The notes: a model not told the origin generated them from the letters alone. DNA of 64,000 nt from JAHDHW01 sp965220465 (GCA_965220465.1 CBDCPZ010000020.1:1-64000); one strand, 5' to 3'; shown: positions 35,325-45,689, numbered from the stretch's first letter. Numbers and translations: made by a program.

Positions 35325-37166
35325 GTGAAATTCATAGATATCATATCAAAATACAAATTGTCAAAAGCCTATGTTTGCATAGGCTTTTTTACTTGTTTTT
35401 GTTGTTTTTTATCTATAGCCCAAAACCAAAAACTAAGTGATAGTTTAGCAATAATCTATACTGCCGGAGATTATGAAAAGTCAAAAGAATTGAAGCTACT
35501 ACAAGAGCTGGCCAGATCAGAAACAAATGCAGATAAAATACTTACCTATGGCCTGATGCTGATTACCAAAGCAAGAGAGGCAGATTCTATTACTTATGAG
35601 TATGAGGGGTATTTGCGACAAGGGGATGCATATCGATTAAAAAGTGAATTAACCAGAGCTTTAGAGAGTTATTTTGATGCGGTGAAGATAGCCTCGGATA
35701 ACAATTTAAAAACAAGGGAGGCTTCTACAAATACTTCCATTGCGGATGTGTACTCGATTATGGGTGATGGCCCAACTGCTGTCAAATACTATAAGGAAGC
35801 CTTGTCTTTATTAAATAAAGAAACCGATGGTATTGCTTTGGCTACTGCTCAATTAAACTTAGGGGATGAATATTATAATCAAAATAAATTAGATTCTGCA
35901 CTCTACTATTTTCATGAATCAGGCAGGATATTTAAAGAAAAGAATTACGAAATTGGTGTAGCCTATAATTTGGGTAATGTAGGTTTGGTTTACGCAGAAA
36001 TGGGGGATCATAAAAAGGCTGAAGAAAATTTAAATGAGGCTATTGATGTGCTTACAAATTTGGGAGATTATTATCCTATTTGTGTATATCTAAATGCAAT
36101 GTCTGATGTATATGACGCTGAGGGCGAAAAGGAAAAGTCATTAGGTTATGCTTCACAAAGCCTGGAATTGGCGCAAAAGTATGGTTTAAAAGAGCAGATC
36201 AGCGACGGCAATTTAAAACTATCTAATTTTTATGAGAAATATGGGGATATCAAAAAAGCACTTGATTATTATAAAGAATATGTCGTTTTTCGCGATGAAG
36301 TAAGTAGTGTCAAGGAAGTGCAAAAAATGGCTAATGTGCGCACTGAGTTTGAGGTATCAAAAAAGCAAATAGAAGTAGACCTTCTAAATCAGCAAAAGAA
36401 AATACAGCGTTTCATAGTTATTGCTATTGCTATCGTCCTTCTTTTAATTGTGCTATTGGCTATAGGGCTATTTAAGCGTAATAAGTTTATGAAGAAGACC
36501 AACGAGATAATTGCTTCCGAAAAAAAGCGTTCCGACGATTTATTGAAAAACATATTACCGGAAGAAACAGCAAACGAATTAAAAGAAAACGGCGTTGTTA
36601 AAGCACAGCAATTCGAACAGGTTACCGTTTTATTCACTGATTTCAAAGGATTTACAAAGCAAGCTGAAAACCTTGATCCGGAAGTCCTGGTGGAGAGTAT
36701 TAACTATTATTTTTCAAAGTTTGATGAGATTATAGACAAACATGGTTTAGAAAAAATCAAAACCATTGGAGATGCGTACATGTGCGCAGGTGGCCTGCCT
36801 TTCCAAACGGATGATCATGCAGTAAAAACTTGTCAGGCTGCACTGGAGATAGTTGAAGTTGTCCGAAAAACCAAAAGAAGTATAAAACATAATTTAGCAA
36901 AGTTTGATATACGCATTGGTGTTAACACAGGTCCGGTAGTAGCAGGTGTAGTCGGCACTAAAAAATTTCAGTATGATATTTGGGGCGATGCCGTAAATAC
37001 AGCCAGTAGAATGGAAAGTTCCGGTGAAGTGGGCAAAGTAAACATAAGCGAGTCTACTTATAACATCTTAAATAAATACGATGTTTTTGAATTTACATCT
37101 CGCGGAGAACTTGATGCAAAAGGTAAAGGTAAAATAGCCATGTATTTCGTTGAATATATTGATTAG
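35325..37166 (+). CDS. TPR-containing membrane class III adenylate cyclase
   Basis: 613 residues, GTG start that gives a signal/anchor segment (ACVCIGF-like hydrophobic stretch, residues about 15-32). Residues 60-320 are TPR-like repeats, followed by one membrane helix (about 365-385, FIVIAIAIVLLLIVLLAIGL) and a cytoplasmic class III cyclase domain. The catalytic set is complete: metal Asp in LFTDFKGFT, KTIGDAYMCAGG with Lys and second Asp, IWGDAVNTASRM with the Asp, Asn and Arg. The Lys/Asp pair favours ATP over GTP. It would sense a signal outside the inner membrane and make cAMP. The next gene is an MscS channel with a cyclic-nucleotide-binding domain. Confidence 0.88.
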   Translation: MKFIDIISKYKLSKAYVCIGFFTCFCCFLSIAQNQKLSDSLAIIYTAGDYEKSKELKLLQELARSETNADKILTYGLMLITKAREADSITYEYEGYLRQGDAYRLKSELTRALESYFDAVKIASDNNLKTREASTNTSIADVYSIMGDGPTAVKYYKEALSLLNKETDGIALATAQLNLGDEYYNQNKLDSALYYFHESGRIFKEKNYEIGVAYNLGNVGLVYAEMGDHKKAEENLNEAIDVLTNLGDYYPICVYLNAMSDVYDAEGEKEKSLGYASQSLELAQKYGLKEQISDGNLKLSNFYEKYGDIKKALDYYKEYVVFRDEVSSVKEVQKMANVRTEFEVSKKQIEVDLLNQQKKIQRFIVIAIAIVLLLIVLLAIGLFKRNKFMKKTNEIIASEKKRSDDLLKNILPEETANELKENGVVKAQQFEQVTVLFTDFKGFTKQAENLDPEVLVESINYYFSKFDEIIDKHGLEKIKTIGDAYMCAGGLPFQTDDHAVKTCQAALEIVEVVRKTKRSIKHNLAKFDIRIGVNTGPVVAGVVGTKKFQYDIWGDAVNTASRMESSGEVGKVNISESTYNILNKYDVFEFTSRGELDAKGKGKIAMYFVEYID

Positions 37167-37291
37167 TAGGATAGTGAACATTTGGATTAAAGAAAAGAAG
37201 ACTGTTCGTAAACAAATTCGAAAACAACGTATATTGAAAAAATATAAAGTGGCTTTATCAACGCTAAGTTACCCATCAAATAAAATATAAT

Positions 37292-38803
37292 ATGTTAACT
37301 AAGTTGCTTTTCGGAGTAATAGTGTATTTCCTCATTGTACTTACCCTGTCTGTTTTTTTGAAAAGGAATTTTCAGGTAAAGTATGATCGCGGAGTATTGC
37401 TTTCAAGCTTATTTCTTCTTATTGCAGTATTCGTTATCTGGCTAATTCCTGGTATTGCAACGGAATATAACCAAATAGAGGACAATCAGGACAGAATAGC
37501 CTGGATGATATTAATCATTGTTGGCTCCAATGCGCTGCTCAAATTGCTCTCTTGGTTAGTATACACTTTTATACGAAAAAATGATCTGGTCAGAATGCCG
37601 CGATTTATGTTCAACATAGTTAGCGGTCTTTTTTTAATAGGCATTGCACTGTACGCTCTTGGTGCATTGTTTCATACCGATCTTTCAGGTATTCTGGTAA
37701 CTTCTACCGTATTGTCGGCCATTATTGGTCTATCTTTGCAAGACACATTGACGAATCTTTTTGCAGGTGTTTCTCTACAAGTAGAGTCTCCTTTTAGCAA
37801 TGAAGAGTGGGTAAGCCTTGGTGGACAAGAAGGAAAAGTAGTCAGTCAAAATTGGCGGTCCCTGACCTTGCTGACTCGTGAAAATCATCGGATCACACTT
37901 CCCAATAATATAGTGGCCAAAGAAATGATTATTAATTATTCCAGGCCAACTGTCCGCCAGATTCATAGTTTTAATGTTGAATTGGATTATGAACATCCTC
38001 CCAATCAAGTAAAGAAGATACTGAAGAAACTGTTAATAGAAATTAAGGAAACAGAAATAGATAAGGATGTAGGTCCTTACATTGTCAGTTATGGCGCAAG
38101 CGGGATTACTTATTGCCTAAAATTCTGGATTAACGATTATAGTGATGTACACCATATACAGGATGTTGTATTGACACGAATGTGGTATGCCCTTAATCGG
38201 CACGATATCAAAATCCCATACACTATTTCAGAGGTGCGGATGGACCTGAAAACAGAAGAAACAGAAAAAGCTCGCATGCTGGAAACCAAAAATTTTATAC
38301 AACTCAAGCTGAGTCAGCAACCCTGGTTATCGGAGATGAAAGAGGAACAAATACAAGTATTGGTAGAAAAAGCGAGGCTGGAAAAATACTGTGAAAATGA
38401 AGACCTGGTAATACAAGGTGCAGATGGGGATTCCATGTTTATTATATTGAAGGGGACAGTTAAAATTCTGGTGCGCGGTAGCCGGGGAAGAGAAGTGCAT
38501 GTAGCTGACAAATATGTAGGAGATTTCTTTGGTGAGATGAGTCTCCTTTCAGGTGATCCCAGAACAGCCACCGTGCGAGCCAATGAAGATATGGAAGTCA
38601 TCGTCATAGATAAGGAGGCCTTTACGGAGGTTTTGTTGAAAGATTCACGAATATTGGACACCTTCGTCAACGCCCTGGAGGCCAACAAATCCTCTTTGAC
38701 CACTATTATTGAAGAGGAACGAAAAAAATCCAAGATCACCAAATATTCGGCCCGTAAGGTCATTATGAATAAAATCAAATCCTATTTGAATATTGGAAAA
38801 TAG
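37292..38803 (+). CDS. MscS-type channel with C-terminal cyclic-nucleotide-binding domain
   Basis: 503 residues. Three or four membrane helices in the first 160 residues end in the MscS pore-helix region (VLSAIIGLSLQDTLTNLFAGVSLQ), followed by the beta domain (WVSLGGQEGKVVSQNWRSL, LPNNIVAKEMIINYS). Residues about 345-460 are a cyclic-nucleotide-binding domain with the phosphate-binding cassette FFGEMSLLSGDPRTATVRA. Channels of this layout (bCNG branch of the MscS superfamily) are known. It starts 125 bases after the adenylate cyclase on the same strand, so cAMP gating by that enzyme is likely. The C-terminal tail is Lys-rich. Confidence 0.9.
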   Translation: MLTKLLFGVIVYFLIVLTLSVFLKRNFQVKYDRGVLLSSLFLLIAVFVIWLIPGIATEYNQIEDNQDRIAWMILIIVGSNALLKLLSWLVYTFIRKNDLVRMPRFMFNIVSGLFLIGIALYALGALFHTDLSGILVTSTVLSAIIGLSLQDTLTNLFAGVSLQVESPFSNEEWVSLGGQEGKVVSQNWRSLTLLTRENHRITLPNNIVAKEMIINYSRPTVRQIHSFNVELDYEHPPNQVKKILKKLLIEIKETEIDKDVGPYIVSYGASGITYCLKFWINDYSDVHHIQDVVLTRMWYALNRHDIKIPYTISEVRMDLKTEETEKARMLETKNFIQLKLSQQPWLSEMKEEQIQVLVEKARLEKYCENEDLVIQGADGDSMFIILKGTVKILVRGSRGREVHVADKYVGDFFGEMSLLSGDPRTATVRANEDMEVIVIDKEAFTEVLLKDSRILDTFVNALEANKSSLTTIIEEERKKSKITKYSARKVIMNKIKSYLNIGK

Positions 38804-38864
38804 GACCAACAATGCTGACAAAGGTTTCCACCCTGTTAGAAAGAAGCAAAGTAGGAGTATCAGG

Positions 38865-40895
38865 TTAATTGACTTTGTAGGCAACTAAACTCTTTCCACT
38901 TTCCAAATAATAAACTTGTCCTGAAACTTCATCAATGGCATAAACAGGTTCTCTGTCTCTACCCAAAATAATTTCTCCATCCACTTCACCGGTAATTTTA
39001 CTGACTTTGAGTAAGACTATATTCTTATCCTTTTTTGTCATAATAAAATTGTAGGTTTTGGCAGATTGGGTAGCTTTTTTTCGGTTCTTTAAAACACTAA
39101 AGCAACTTTTCATCGCATCGGAGGCATCATCGCCGTGATCGCTATAAGCATCCTCTAGTTGGCCTACAAATTTTATAGTCTCTTTATTTTCTGCACTTAT
39201 GCTACCTTTCGCTTGTCCCAACTTGCCGGCAGTATAATATGAATCAGCAGCTACAAAGGCTAAAAAAAGGCCTCCGGCAATATTCAATCCTCTTATAAAA
39301 CCGGATTCCTTTGGTGCAGCGTAATACTTATTAAATAATATTGTACCATTGTAATCATATTTTGCGATATTTTGACTGGAATGTAAAAGAATTCCATCAT
39401 CCATGAGCTCCAACTTATTTGGTGATTCATTACCCTGAAATACAAGTTGATTATTTGAGAGTTCGCTTAGATTTTTAGTTTGTTTGTCTAATACTTTAAT
39501 AATATTTGATCTGGTATCGAAAATATATATTTTATCCTCTTTTTCATTACTCAATTCAGGGGTAGTACTGATCCCTTTTTTCCATTTCAAATCTCCACTA
39601 TCCAGGTTTAATATATTGATTGATTGATCAGTCAAATACATTACATCGTTATCCATAGGTACAATACCAATCACGCTTCCTTCAACTTTAGTTGGTTTCT
39701 TAAATTTTAGTGCACCCGTTTCCGGATCTATAGATGTCAAATAATGATTCCCTCTTTCATTAGTAGCCAACAATACACCATTATTCGTTTCCAGGTATTC
39801 ATAAATAGAACCTCTGATATCTATTCCAACATGGTTGCCGTCTTTATAGTATCCTGCCTTTCCCCATTTACCTTTTCCGGTTTCATAATCATACAGATTT
39901 ATATTAGACATTGGATTGTTATTTGATAATATCAAAAAACCACTTTCCAGGTAAAGCAAGTTCCCCATTTTGCCATCAAGTTCGATTGTTCTCGCCATTT
40001 CCTTAAATTTCTTCCTTCCTACCTGTACATTTTCTATCCAAAGTTCTGATCCGTCACTTTTGCGATATGCGTTGTAGGTCGTCTCATATTTATCTTTACC
40101 ATCGAAGGAATCTTCAGCATCTTCAAGTTTGGATTCGGCGCCAACTATATATAAATCTTTATCGGGGCTTCTGAAGAAATTAATCTTAAAGTCATCAATA
40201 TCCTTTTCTACAACTTCTTCAGCCATATCTTTTAATAAATCACCAAACCCCCCTAATTTTTCAAGTTGTTCGTCAGTGGCTTTGTCTATCGAACTTTTCC
40301 AAACAACATTTCCTGTCTTCGATTCCAATTGGCGTACTTCAGAAATACTTACTAAAAGTAGCTCATTGCTTGAAAGCTCCTCAACTGCAACGATGAGCCT
40401 AAACTCGTCTTCTATGCGCCAATTTTCTGAGGCATCAGACAGGTCTACGGATAAAACCAAAGGGGATTTATTTTGAGTTTGACCGGACACAAGGAAGGTG
40501 CCAGACTTTGACAATATATAGAAACTTGAAATATCTATAATCCCTTTGCTGTTTGAATCAAAAGCTATTTGTCCATCAAATTGGTTTACCAGCAGGAATC
40601 TTTCTTCAAGTTCAACTTTAAAATAAGGACTGCCAGGAATTTCTTCAAAGGCTTTGTCCGAAATGGCATTTAAATATTCAATACTCCATTCAATATTTCC
40701 ATTTTCTGTATTTACTCCTTCCAATGCCTTATTGGTGCAAACTATTAAATTGCCGAGTGATGTGACATTTTGCCATAAAATGCTTGAAGAAGTAGGTTTT
40801 TCCCATATTTTCACAACCTGAGCATTTATTAAATTTTTTGAAAATACAGTAAAGCCTAAAGCTAAAATAAGAGCTTGGATAAATTTGATTTTCAT
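38865..40895 (-). CDS. Secreted PQQ-like beta-propeller protein
   Basis: 676 residues with a signal peptide (cut near INAQV). Repeats such as GLGNL-type blades with LESKTGNVVWKS, YDYETGKGKWGK, IDPETGALKFKK and LNLDSGDLKWKK are PQQ/quinoprotein-like propeller repeats. No cofactor or enzyme motif was recognised. The last 170 residues have a different character, including LNIAGGLFLAFVAADSYY, which may be a membrane segment, and DKNIVLLKVSKITGEVDGEIILGRD. Function unknown. It converges with the channel gene, 62 bases apart. Confidence 0.7.
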   Translation of the reverse strand: MKIKFIQALILALGFTVFSKNLINAQVVKIWEKPTSSSILWQNVTSLGNLIVCTNKALEGVNTENGNIEWSIEYLNAISDKAFEEIPGSPYFKVELEERFLLVNQFDGQIAFDSNSKGIIDISSFYILSKSGTFLVSGQTQNKSPLVLSVDLSDASENWRIEDEFRLIVAVEELSSNELLLVSISEVRQLESKTGNVVWKSSIDKATDEQLEKLGGFGDLLKDMAEEVVEKDIDDFKINFFRSPDKDLYIVGAESKLEDAEDSFDGKDKYETTYNAYRKSDGSELWIENVQVGRKKFKEMARTIELDGKMGNLLYLESGFLILSNNNPMSNINLYDYETGKGKWGKAGYYKDGNHVGIDIRGSIYEYLETNNGVLLATNERGNHYLTSIDPETGALKFKKPTKVEGSVIGIVPMDNDVMYLTDQSINILNLDSGDLKWKKGISTTPELSNEKEDKIYIFDTRSNIIKVLDKQTKNLSELSNNQLVFQGNESPNKLELMDDGILLHSSQNIAKYDYNGTILFNKYYAAPKESGFIRGLNIAGGLFLAFVAADSYYTAGKLGQAKGSISAENKETIKFVGQLEDAYSDHGDDASDAMKSCFSVLKNRKKATQSAKTYNFIMTKKDKNIVLLKVSKITGEVDGEIILGRDREPVYAIDEVSGQVYYLESGKSLVAYKVN

Positions 40896-41061
40896 AGTAA
40901 TTAGTCTAATGTTTTGGATTGCTAAAAGTAAACAATTTGAAGGTATATCACCAATAGCAAAAAAAGAAATTTAGTTTTGTAACATTTCTGTTTTGAGCAT
41001 ATTTCTTTACCTGATTCTTAAATTTAAAAAGACGCACGTGTTCAAATAAAAATTAATTGTA

Positions 41062-42618
41062 TTATCCCGCCCAACCTTCGCGATCAAGGCTTCGATACTG
41101 AATAGCTTCAGCCAAATGTTCAATTTTGATATCTTCACTTCCAGCCAAATCAGCTCCTGTTCGAGCAACTTTTAGGATGCGATCATAAGCACGGGCGGAA
41201 AGTTGTAATCGTTCCATCGCTTTTTTCAAAAGATTCAAACCAGCTTGATTCAAAGTGCAAACTTCTCTGACCATTCGACTTGGCATCTGTGCATTGGAAT
41301 AGATGTCTTTCATATCTTTGAATCTTTCCTCCTGAATCTGTCGAGCTTTGACAACTCGTTGTGCAATTTGAGCACTACTTTCTTTTGCTTTTTCGTAACT
41401 GGAAAGTTCATCATAAGAAACGGGAGTCACTTCAACATGCAAATCAATTCGATCCATCAAAGGACCTGAAATTTTATTAAGATAGCGCTGAACGATGCCC
41501 GGACCGCAGACACAATCTTTGTCAGGATGATTGTAATAACCACAAGGACATGGATTCATGGAAGCAATGAGCATAAAACTAGCTGGATAATCAACGGCAA
41601 TTTTTGCACGGCTGATAGTGACCAATCGTTCTTCCATTGGCTGCCGCATAACTTCCAAAACAGATCGTTTAAATTCAGGTAATTCATCTAAAAACAAAAC
41701 ACCATTGTGCGCCAAAGAAATTTCCCCAGGCTGAGGATTTGAACCTCCTCCGACCAAGGCTACATCGCTGATCGTGTGATGTGGAGACCGAAATGGACGA
41801 GTGGTAACCAGCGAAGCATTGGAAGGTAAGATTCCGGCAACAGAGTGAATTTTTGTGGTATCCAAAGCTTCCCGCAAATTGAGTGGAGGTAAGATTGTAG
41901 GAAGCCTTCGTGCAAGCATTGTTTTTCCAGCTCCTGGAGGACCAATTAAAATAGCATTGTGGCCGCCAGCTGCGGCGATTTCCAATGCTCGTTTGATATT
42001 TTCCTGTCCTTTGACATCTGAAAAATCAATGTCATAAGCGTTTTGATGATGGAAAAACTCATCACGAGTATCAATGGAAGTTGGCTTTATTTCACTTTCT
42101 CCATTGAAAAAATCAACAGCTTCGCGGATATTTTCAATCCCTAATATTTCTAAATCATTGACAATTGCAGCTTCGCGTGCATTTTCTTTTGGAAGGATGA
42201 TTCCTTTGAATTTTTCCTTTCTGGCTTGAATGGCGATTGGCAAAGCTCCTTTAATTGGTCTTAAACCTCCGTCGAGAGAAAGTTCACCCATCATGATGTA
42301 ATCACCAATTTCTTCCGATTCCATTTGTTTGGTACTTGCCAATAATCCAATGGCAATTGGAAGATCGTAAGCAGAACCTTCTTTTCGAATATCAGCGGGA
42401 GCTAAATTGACGACAAGTTTTAAGCGAGGCAAACGCAGATCGATGTTTTTTATGGCAGCTTCAATTCGTTGAAAACCTTCTTTAACGGCGTTGTCTGGCA
42501 AACCAACCAACCAGTAAAAACTTTTTCCGGCTGCAACTGTTCCTCCTGCGTTCACTTCAACGGTAATCGTCTGAGCATCTACCCCTTGAACAGCACTTGC
42601 ATAAGTCTTTACCAACAT
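41062..42618 (-). CDS. comM: YifB/ComM-family Mg-chelatase-like AAA+ ATPase
   Basis: 518 residues, full length. N-terminal Lon-C-like domain (VNLAPADIRKEGSAYDLPIAIG), AAA+ core with Walker A AILIGPPGAGKTMLARR (near residue 215) and Walker B GVLFLDELPEF, a Cys cluster CPCGYYNHPDKDCVCGPG, and the C-terminal Mg_chelatase_C helices ending QYRSLDREGWAG. In ComM species it is a helicase that promotes branch migration during natural transformation. The last 500 bases have a decayed second copy at 30164-30645 in the same orientation. Confidence 0.92.
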   Translation of the reverse strand: MLVKTYASAVQGVDAQTITVEVNAGGTVAAGKSFYWLVGLPDNAVKEGFQRIEAAIKNIDLRLPRLKLVVNLAPADIRKEGSAYDLPIAIGLLASTKQMESEEIGDYIMMGELSLDGGLRPIKGALPIAIQARKEKFKGIILPKENAREAAIVNDLEILGIENIREAVDFFNGESEIKPTSIDTRDEFFHHQNAYDIDFSDVKGQENIKRALEIAAAGGHNAILIGPPGAGKTMLARRLPTILPPLNLREALDTTKIHSVAGILPSNASLVTTRPFRSPHHTISDVALVGGGSNPQPGEISLAHNGVLFLDELPEFKRSVLEVMRQPMEERLVTISRAKIAVDYPASFMLIASMNPCPCGYYNHPDKDCVCGPGIVQRYLNKISGPLMDRIDLHVEVTPVSYDELSSYEKAKESSAQIAQRVVKARQIQEERFKDMKDIYSNAQMPSRMVREVCTLNQAGLNLLKKAMERLQLSARAYDRILKVARTGADLAGSEDIKIEHLAEAIQYRSLDREGWAG

Positions 42619-42841
42619 CTGGTTTTCCCGTTTTGTGTTTTTAGAATGAGAAAACCAAAATAGGGATTACAAATGAACAATTCTAATTTGTATGAAAAAT
42701 CCTTGTTATTGCGTTATATTAGTCTACATTAAAGAATACCCTTATTCATTGAAAGTTTAAAGTTTATAACAAACGCGTTAAATTTTCCTTAATTGGAATT
42801 CTGATTTTACAAGCGGCGTAATAATTGTTAATATTGCATAT

Positions 42842-44146
42842 ATGATAAGGGTTTTAACAATTTTAATCACATTACTTTCCTCTTGCATCAATCTTGATGC
42901 TAACTCTATTGTGGTAAACGCACGCCCTGCGGTTTCTTTAAACAATGTTACCTTATATCCTGATTCAACTTTTACAAAACACTCTAATATAATCCTTCCG
43001 GAAGGGGAGATATTTGAAGTGCTAGGAGAAACGCTTTATCAACATGAAGATGCAGCTCAAAACCAAAAATTCAAATGGTATTTTGTTCGTTCGAGACATG
43101 GACAGGAAGGTTGGATTTTTGGAGATGGGTTGGCTGTTCAGGTTCCGGAAGAAAATGTCGATGTAAAAGTAAGGCCTTTTTATATGCAGCGGATGCAATT
43201 CAATAATGGATTTGAAGATGCTATTATGTGGGTAGCGTCGATAGAAGGGCGTGACAATTTTCATCAAGAGGATTACCTAAATCCACCATACCGGGAAAGT
43301 TACTTTGTGATTACAAATGATGAAGGAAACTCTGTATACTTCAACTTTTCAGGAGCCAATGCAACTGGAAAAACGGAGGTTCGAAGTTTTCAATTACACG
43401 ATACAACTGGTGATGGAATTACAGATTTTGTTTTGCAAACAAGTAGTGTAGCGACAAATGAAACTTTTGAACATCGAAATCTGGAGATTTATAGTTTTCA
43501 GTCAGGCAGCCTCGACAAAGTATTTGACGAAAGAATGAGCCTTAGTTACGGAGACGATTTGGTTTCGCCGGCTTTGTTTAAATATGTTGAGATTGATAAA
43601 AATTTAATTCGCGTTGCCTATGTGGATTACCTTCCTTGCAAAGCCTATCGCTTGCCTTTTCCATATGATGAATTGAAAAAAGAAAATGAAAGATGTTTGG
43701 AATATGTAACCTCTACTTATCAATGGAATGAGCAATTGAAAAAGTACCAAATTCTCTATGCTGAAAGCAGAACGAGCCCTCAGGCCCATCCTCACGATGA
43801 TAAAGTCGATGTAAAAAAAGATCCATCCTATCTTGGAAAAGTAGTTTGCGTTGTCAATAAGTCAGACAAGCTGCAATTGATCAAACATTTCGAGCGGTAT
43901 GTTTTGGAAAATGGCAAAAAGAAAATTGTTCCTTATTTATACGTAAAACTCCCTTCTGGTAATTTTGGATATATTATGGCCGATGAAATTGATTTTATCA
44001 ATATTGAACATGCCAAACTATTGCATAAGTATTATCAATTAATGCCATTGACAAAAGAAGAATGGAATAGTGATGAACAATTTTTGAAGATTGTTGCAGA
44101 CGCTTCAGGCTCTGTTTTCCAAAGCCTAATGATTTCAAAAAGATAA
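42842..44146 (+). CDS. Exported SH3-like protein of unknown function
   Basis: 434 residues. Signal sequence with a possible lipobox (LLSSC, Cys15). Residues about 20-110 have the look of a bacterial SH3 domain (VVNARPAVSLNNVTLY.., WYFVRSRHGQEGWIFGDGL). A second SH3-like pattern is near residue 340-380 (YLYVKLPSGNFGYIMADEIDF). The middle contains LHDTTGDGITDFVLQT, like an FG-GAP or calcium loop. No enzyme motifs. It stands alone between comM and the convergent hemA. Confidence 0.55.
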   Translation: MIRVLTILITLLSSCINLDANSIVVNARPAVSLNNVTLYPDSTFTKHSNIILPEGEIFEVLGETLYQHEDAAQNQKFKWYFVRSRHGQEGWIFGDGLAVQVPEENVDVKVRPFYMQRMQFNNGFEDAIMWVASIEGRDNFHQEDYLNPPYRESYFVITNDEGNSVYFNFSGANATGKTEVRSFQLHDTTGDGITDFVLQTSSVATNETFEHRNLEIYSFQSGSLDKVFDERMSLSYGDDLVSPALFKYVEIDKNLIRVAYVDYLPCKAYRLPFPYDELKKENERCLEYVTSTYQWNEQLKKYQILYAESRTSPQAHPHDDKVDVKKDPSYLGKVVCVVNKSDKLQLIKHFERYVLENGKKKIVPYLYVKLPSGNFGYIMADEIDFINIEHAKLLHKYYQLMPLTKEEWNSDEQFLKIVADASGSVFQSLMISKR

Positions 44147-44277
44147 GGTTGAATTTGTTGATTGAACGAATTGCAGGATAAAATCCAATTAATTCGGGTG
44201 TCTTTCATTTTGTTGCAGTGTGCGGATTTCCCTTTTAAGGGATGCAAGGGTTCTGCGAAGGAAAAGCGACAAATTGA

Positions 44278-44318
44278 AATACACAAAACGAACCACTCAA
44301 ATCTCAATTTTGTGTATT
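44278..44318 (-). terminator. Hairpin at the hemA 3' end
   Basis: AATACACAAAA (44278-44288) pairs with TTTTGTGTATT (44308-44318) around a 19-base loop that contains the hemA stop codon. The T-tract on either side is weak, so termination is plausible but not certain. Confidence 0.45.
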
Positions 44319-45533
44319 CTTTGCCGCTTGCATTGGGATACTTATACAACGCCGTTCCATATAGGACATCATTCGCTCCAACAAATCACGCGATGATTCA
44401 TCAAGCGTCTCCAATTCTTTTTTGAAAACATTATTTATGGCATGAGACTTTACCGCTTTTATTTCCTTTGGAACCTGGTGCATGGCTCGTTCGATTTGTC
44501 GTTGCCGGAAAATTGTTTGGAATTCATGAAGGTTTTTTGCACTCATCGTTTTGACGATAACTACTTCTTTTTCACGAAAGGCAATATTTTCCTTAGCGAG
44601 ATGCCGTAAGTTTTCAACATCAACATAATTGATATTAAAATTTGCAGAAATGGATTTTGCTATGTTGTGAGGTACGGAAAGATCAATGACCAGTTTTTTT
44701 CTTTTATCACCATTCAATAGTGATTTATAAAGTGTGTCGTTGACCAAAGCTGAGGTAGCCCCTGTGCAAACGATCATGCAATCAAAACCTTCATTGTAGG
44801 CAGATAATGTTGAAAAAGCCATCGCCCTCCCTCCGGTCATTTCTGCAATTTGTCGAGCTTTTTCAAAACTACGATTGAAAACAACAACGTTTGAGAAATT
44901 ATGTTTTACTAAAAATTTAGCAACGAGATGATTTGTTTGTCCGGCGCCAATCATCAGTATTCTGGCGTTTTTGGTCAAACCGGATTTTAGTAATTTTTGG
45001 ATCGCCAATGAAACGATTGAAACCGGTTTTTCTCCAATCTTCGTTTTAGCATAAACCTCTTTAGCATTTTGAACCGCCGAATTCATTGCAATACGAATAT
45101 GGTCACTTGTCAATTCCCAACCACGACATTGTTCATAAGCTTCCCGTAATTGACGTAAAATTTCCCGTTCTCCAACAATCAACGAATCTACGGAAGCCGC
45201 AACCTGGTAAAGGTGATTTAGCGCTTCGTTGCCTTCATAAAAAGAAACCTGTTTTTTCAGATCGTCAATTTCCGTTTGTGAAATAGCAGGGTTGACGTTT
45301 TGAAAAAAATCAGCAATGAAGTTGGAATCGATCTTTTGATTAGTATGAAAAAAATACATTACCCGATTGCAGGTTGCCAGATAGAGTATTTCGTTCAAAT
45401 TGAATTGATCTTTCAATTTGTGTAAATTCGATTTTAGCTCTTGCTGGTCAGCATACTGCACCACAAAATTACCTAACTCGCTCAAGTTGGTATTTCGATG
45501 TGTGATCGTTAGAATTTTATAGTTTTTAATCAT
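44304..45533 (-). CDS. hemA: Glutamyl-tRNA reductase
   Basis: 409 residues. It reduces Glu-tRNA to glutamate-1-semialdehyde, the first step of C5 tetrapyrrole synthesis. Visible: N-terminal catalytic Cys in YLATCNRVMYF, the GEREILRQLREAYEQC region, the NADPH-binding ILMIGAGQTNHLVAKFL with VVVFNRSFEKA, and a C-terminal dimerisation helix region. Length is normal for Bacteroidota. It is a single gene with convergent and divergent neighbours. Confidence 0.92.
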   Translation of the reverse strand: MIKNYKILTITHRNTNLSELGNFVVQYADQQELKSNLHKLKDQFNLNEILYLATCNRVMYFFHTNQKIDSNFIADFFQNVNPAISQTEIDDLKKQVSFYEGNEALNHLYQVAASVDSLIVGEREILRQLREAYEQCRGWELTSDHIRIAMNSAVQNAKEVYAKTKIGEKPVSIVSLAIQKLLKSGLTKNARILMIGAGQTNHLVAKFLVKHNFSNVVVFNRSFEKARQIAEMTGGRAMAFSTLSAYNEGFDCMIVCTGATSALVNDTLYKSLLNGDKRKKLVIDLSVPHNIAKSISANFNINYVDVENLRHLAKENIAFREKEVVIVKTMSAKNLHEFQTIFRQRQIERAMHQVPKEIKAVKSHAINNVFKKELETLDESSRDLLERMMSYMERRCISIPMQAAKNTQN

Positions 45534-45689
45534 AAACTGATAAAGTCGGTAACCATCACAAAAATAGTTTTCAGTAATGAAATGAATGTCATAATTCTGT
45601 AAACATGGTAATTTTATTGAACAATTTTTTAAGCCAATATTTACAGCTACAATAAATTGAAGGAAAAAGAAAGTATTGAGGATGAAAGA

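Noticed and set aside
37775..38884. Minus-strand frames under the MscS-type channel gene
   Set aside because: Shadows; the plus frame is a full-length recognised channel.
45548..45576. A fourth ECF promoter (GGTAACC) upstream of hemA
   Set aside because: No TATATG after 16 bases and no plus-strand gene downstream; chance match.
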